Shown piece after piece: positions 21,394-22,997 of a stretch of 22,997 bases of DNA. Position numbers and translations under genes: made by a program. The DNA lies in NCBI GenBank assembly GCA_012521805.1, contig JAAYLQ010000019.1:1-22997 (forward strand). Reading direction: 5' to 3'. This DNA is from Bacillota bacterium (GTDB lineage: Bacteria; Bacillota; Limnochordia; Darwinibacteriales; DTU012). The stretch's first letter is position 1; every line of letters begins with the position of its first letter. Under the pieces are notes generated by a model that worked only from the letters and a program-made list of their open reading frames with translations, made no database searches and was not told the origin of the DNA.

Positions 21394-22281
21394 ATGGTTT
21401 TGAAAAAATTAATTCGCAATCCTATATCGCTAATTGGATTAATCATCCTGCTGGGTTTTATTCTGGTAGCGATTTTGGCGCCGGTTATTGCACCGCTGCC
21501 AGAGGATGTTTTGGCAAGGAATCCAAATGCGGATCCATACCGCATTCCCCGTTATGGATTTGCCAGCACACCTACACCACCCAGTAAAGAACATCCTATG
21601 GGCTTGACCGAAGGTCAGTTAGATATCTTTTATGGTATTGTCTGGGGAACTCGCACCGCCTTTAAAGTTGGGCTCACTGTTATTTCCATTTCGTGTTTAA
21701 TTGGAATCATCATTGGTTCTGTCAGCGCCTATATTGGCGGCAAGTTCGATGAGATTGTGATGCGTTTTGTTGACATCTTTATGAGTTTCCCGTTTTTGAT
21801 TGCCGCGATTGTGATTACCACTATTCTAGGGCGCGGATTAGAAAATGTGATGCTGGCCATGATCCTCTTCCGCTGGACCGGCTATGCCCGGTTAATTAGG
21901 GGTAATGTACTCCAGGTAAAGCAGGATGAGTATGTGATGGCTGCGCGGGCAGCAGGAGTCAGCCACATTGTCATTTTAATTCGCCACATTCTCCCGAACA
22001 CAATCTTTCCGGTAATCATTCAGGCTTCGATGAATATGGGTTCGATTGTAGTTACAGCGGCCAGTTTAAGCTTCCTCGGTCTAGGAGCACCGGAAGGTTA
22101 TGCGGACTGGGGACAAATGATCAGCTATGCCCGGAACTGGATCTTAGGCGCACCAGGTAATCCCCTGGCCTACTGGTACACAGTTGTTTATCCGGGTCTG
22201 GCAATTATCCTCTTTGTACTGTCTTGGAATTTAATTGGAGATGCGTTCCGAGATATTATGGATCCAAAACTCCAAGGGTAA
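21394..22281 (+). CDS. oppC: Peptide-type ABC transporter permease (OppC/DppC family)
   Basis: The second membrane subunit (295 aa). An N-terminal helix (about 12-34, ISLIGLIILLGFILVAILAP) is followed by an external loop with HPMGLTEGQLDIFYGIVWGTR, the family variant of HPLGTDxxGRD. Further helices follow and an EAA loop DEYVMAARAAGVSHIVILIRH. The end ALSWNLIGDAFRDIMDPKL-type motif (VLSWNLIGDAFRD) is typical of DppC. The start ATG 21394 lies 7 nt after oppB and has GGAG upstream. It is the last gene of the operon. No clear T-run terminator follows, so read-through into the next gene is possible. Confidence 0.94.
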   Translation: MVLKKLIRNPISLIGLIILLGFILVAILAPVIAPLPEDVLARNPNADPYRIPRYGFASTPTPPSKEHPMGLTEGQLDIFYGIVWGTRTAFKVGLTVISISCLIGIIIGSVSAYIGGKFDEIVMRFVDIFMSFPFLIAAIVITTILGRGLENVMLAMILFRWTGYARLIRGNVLQVKQDEYVMAARAAGVSHIVILIRHILPNTIFPVIIQASMNMGSIVVTAASLSFLGLGAPEGYADWGQMISYARNWILGAPGNPLAYWYTVVYPGLAIILFVLSWNLIGDAFRDIMDPKLQG

Positions 22282-22327
22282 CAATCCGATTTGAGATTGG
22301 TGTACTATAGCCCCTAAATCTAACAAG

Positions 22328-22335
22328 CATACAAT
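22328..22335 (+). promoter_or_regulatory. Sigma-E-like -10 element before the uncharacterised gene
   Basis: CATACAAT matches the sigma-E -10 consensus CATACAMT 8/8. No good -35 lies 13-15 nt upstream; TACTATA (22303-22309) is a 5/7 match but 18 nt away. Tentative. Confidence 0.3.
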
Positions 22336-22366
22336 GTAACAGCACAACAGAAAGGGGGCTTGGTGC

Positions 22367-22390
22367 GTGTATAATCGACAGATCTGCTAA
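22367..22390 (+). other. Possible 7-codon upstream reading frame
   Basis: GTG start, peptide MYNRQIC, stop TAA at 22388-22390. It stands 8 nt behind the best SD of the region (AAAGGGGG, 22351-22358) and ends 7 nt before the ATG of the next gene, in a different frame. Its stop and the next bases (TAAGG) form the weak SD of that gene, so translation may be coupled. Confidence 0.3.
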
Positions 22391-22397
22391 GGTTCTG

Positions 22398-22952
22398 ATG
22401 ATGGGTCAGTGCATCAGCTGTCAGGCATTAGACCTAATCAATTTAATGCGCGAATTATGGGAACAGCATGGTGCCTGGACCAGGATGGCCATTACCAGCA
22501 TTGTCTTTTCTCTGCCGGATCAACAGGCAACCATCGGCAGACTGCTGCAAAATCCTTGGGATTTTGCCGAGGCGTTTACCAGCTTTTATGGAAGTGATGT
22601 TGGTAATAAACTGGGCGTGCTCTTAACTGAGCATCTTGTAATAGCTGCAGAGCTTGTTGAAGCAGCAAAAGCTGGAGATGCAGAAAGGACAGCCCAGTTA
22701 GACCGCGAATGGCAGCGCAATGCGGAAGATATTGCAGCGTTTCTGGCTCAGATTAATCCATTTTGGTCGCTGCAGACCTGGCGAACCATGCTGTTTGAAC
22801 ACCTAAGGTTAGTCAGGCAGGAAGCGGTAACCATGCTGGAGGGTAACTACCAGGCGAGCGTGAATACCTACGACTTGATCGAAACCCAGTCTTTAGAAAT
22901 GGCGGATTTAATGTCGCTGGGCATCACAAAACAGTTCCCAGATCGATTCTAG
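22398..22952 (+). CDS. Uncharacterised all-helical protein with three-fold repeat
   Basis: A 184-aa soluble protein whose function I do not recognise; I believe similar uncharacterised proteins exist in bacilli, but this is from memory. No signal peptide or membrane helix is evident. The sequence reads as three helical units of about 56 residues, each with a Glu/Gln-His mark (WEQH24, LTEH79, LFEH135) followed 31-35 residues later by an Asp in a helix (WD55, AED111, MAD170). It resembles a helical bundle that could bind metal, which is inference. An N-terminal CISC (5-8) adds a possible metal or redox site. ATG 22398 has only a weak AAGG at 5 nt; ATG 22401 is also possible. A sigma-E-like -10 and a mini reading frame lie upstream, and a GC-rich hairpin follows the stop. 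Confidence 0.75.
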   Translation: MMGQCISCQALDLINLMRELWEQHGAWTRMAITSIVFSLPDQQATIGRLLQNPWDFAEAFTSFYGSDVGNKLGVLLTEHLVIAAELVEAAKAGDAERTAQLDREWQRNAEDIAAFLAQINPFWSLQTWRTMLFEHLRLVRQEAVTMLEGNYQASVNTYDLIETQSLEMADLMSLGITKQFPDRF

Positions 22953-22971
22953 GACTACTTCCACGTGTAAA

Positions 22972-22996
22972 AGTCCCCGGGCACCTGCCGGGGACT
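22972..22996 (+). terminator. GC-rich hairpin after the last gene
   Basis: AGTCCCCGG-GCACCTG-CCGGGGACT, a perfect 9-bp stem, preceded by AAA and cut by the window end, so the T-run cannot be seen. Its place 19 nt after the stop suggests a terminator, possibly for both strands. Confidence 0.6.
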
Positions 22997-22997
22997 A

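Noticed and set aside
1..22997. CRISPR array, insertion sequence, prophage, riboswitch or defence cassette
   Set aside because: No direct-repeat array, transposase, integrase or recognisable aptamer was seen; the intergenic gaps are short and explained by promoters, terminators and hairpins.

Overview
This window looks like a chromosomal housekeeping region of a spore-forming Bacillota (Firmicutes) bacterium, most likely a Clostridia- or Limnochordia-type lineage; the exact taxon cannot be fixed from the sequence. The evidence is the gene order glmU-prs-rplY(ctc)-pth-mfd-spoVT followed by mazG, hup, spoIID-like, yabP, yabQ, divIC and an S1 protein. Other support comes from strong Shine-Dalgarno sequences, frequent GTG/TTG starts, and SpoVT, YabP and YabQ, which occur only in endospore formers. 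There is no insertion sequence, CRISPR array, prophage or toxin cassette.

Layout. 1-1489: the 3' part of a MobA-like nucleotidyltransferase gene and purR. 1502-1657: a self-contained tRNA-Gln(CUG) unit with its own promoter and terminator. 1813-9610: wall-precursor, PRPP, translation and repair genes (glmU, prs, rplY, pth, mfd), then the forespore regulator spoVT behind a sigma-G-like promoter. 9670-10776: hup and mazG on the minus strand, a small inversion in an otherwise plus-strand block. 10953-13218: sporulation and division genes (spoIID-like, yabP, yabQ, divIC) with sigma-E-like promoter elements. 13244-15321: an S1-domain protein with a consensus promoter and a terminator, then DUF501 and ppx. 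15370-15548: a tRNA-Leu(UAA) unit. 15631-16014: a membrane-anchored rhodanese. 16187-22281: a peptide-type ABC transporter operon in the order ATPase-ATPase-binding protein-permease-permease. 22398-22952: an uncharacterised all-helical protein, followed by a GC-rich hairpin at the window edge.

How the genes fit together. Prs makes PRPP, the effector sensed by PurR in its family. GlmU makes UDP-GlcNAc for the wall. bL25, Pth and the tRNAs serve translation, and Mfd couples repair to transcription. The spoVT and spoIID/yabP/yabQ genes belong to the forespore and mother-cell programmes, and the promoter-like elements seen upstream of them match those compartments. The ABC operon has one good sigma-A promoter, a 17-bp palindrome in its leader and a strong intercistronic hairpin after the binding-protein gene.

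I found no clearly new multi-gene system. The most interesting items are the uncharacterised 184-residue protein with a three-fold repeat and N-terminal CxxC, the candidate sporulation promoters, several RNA hairpins placed at ribosome-binding sites or between genes, and the leader palindrome of the transporter operon. No base or codon anomaly suggesting recent transfer stood out on reading, but composition was not computed.
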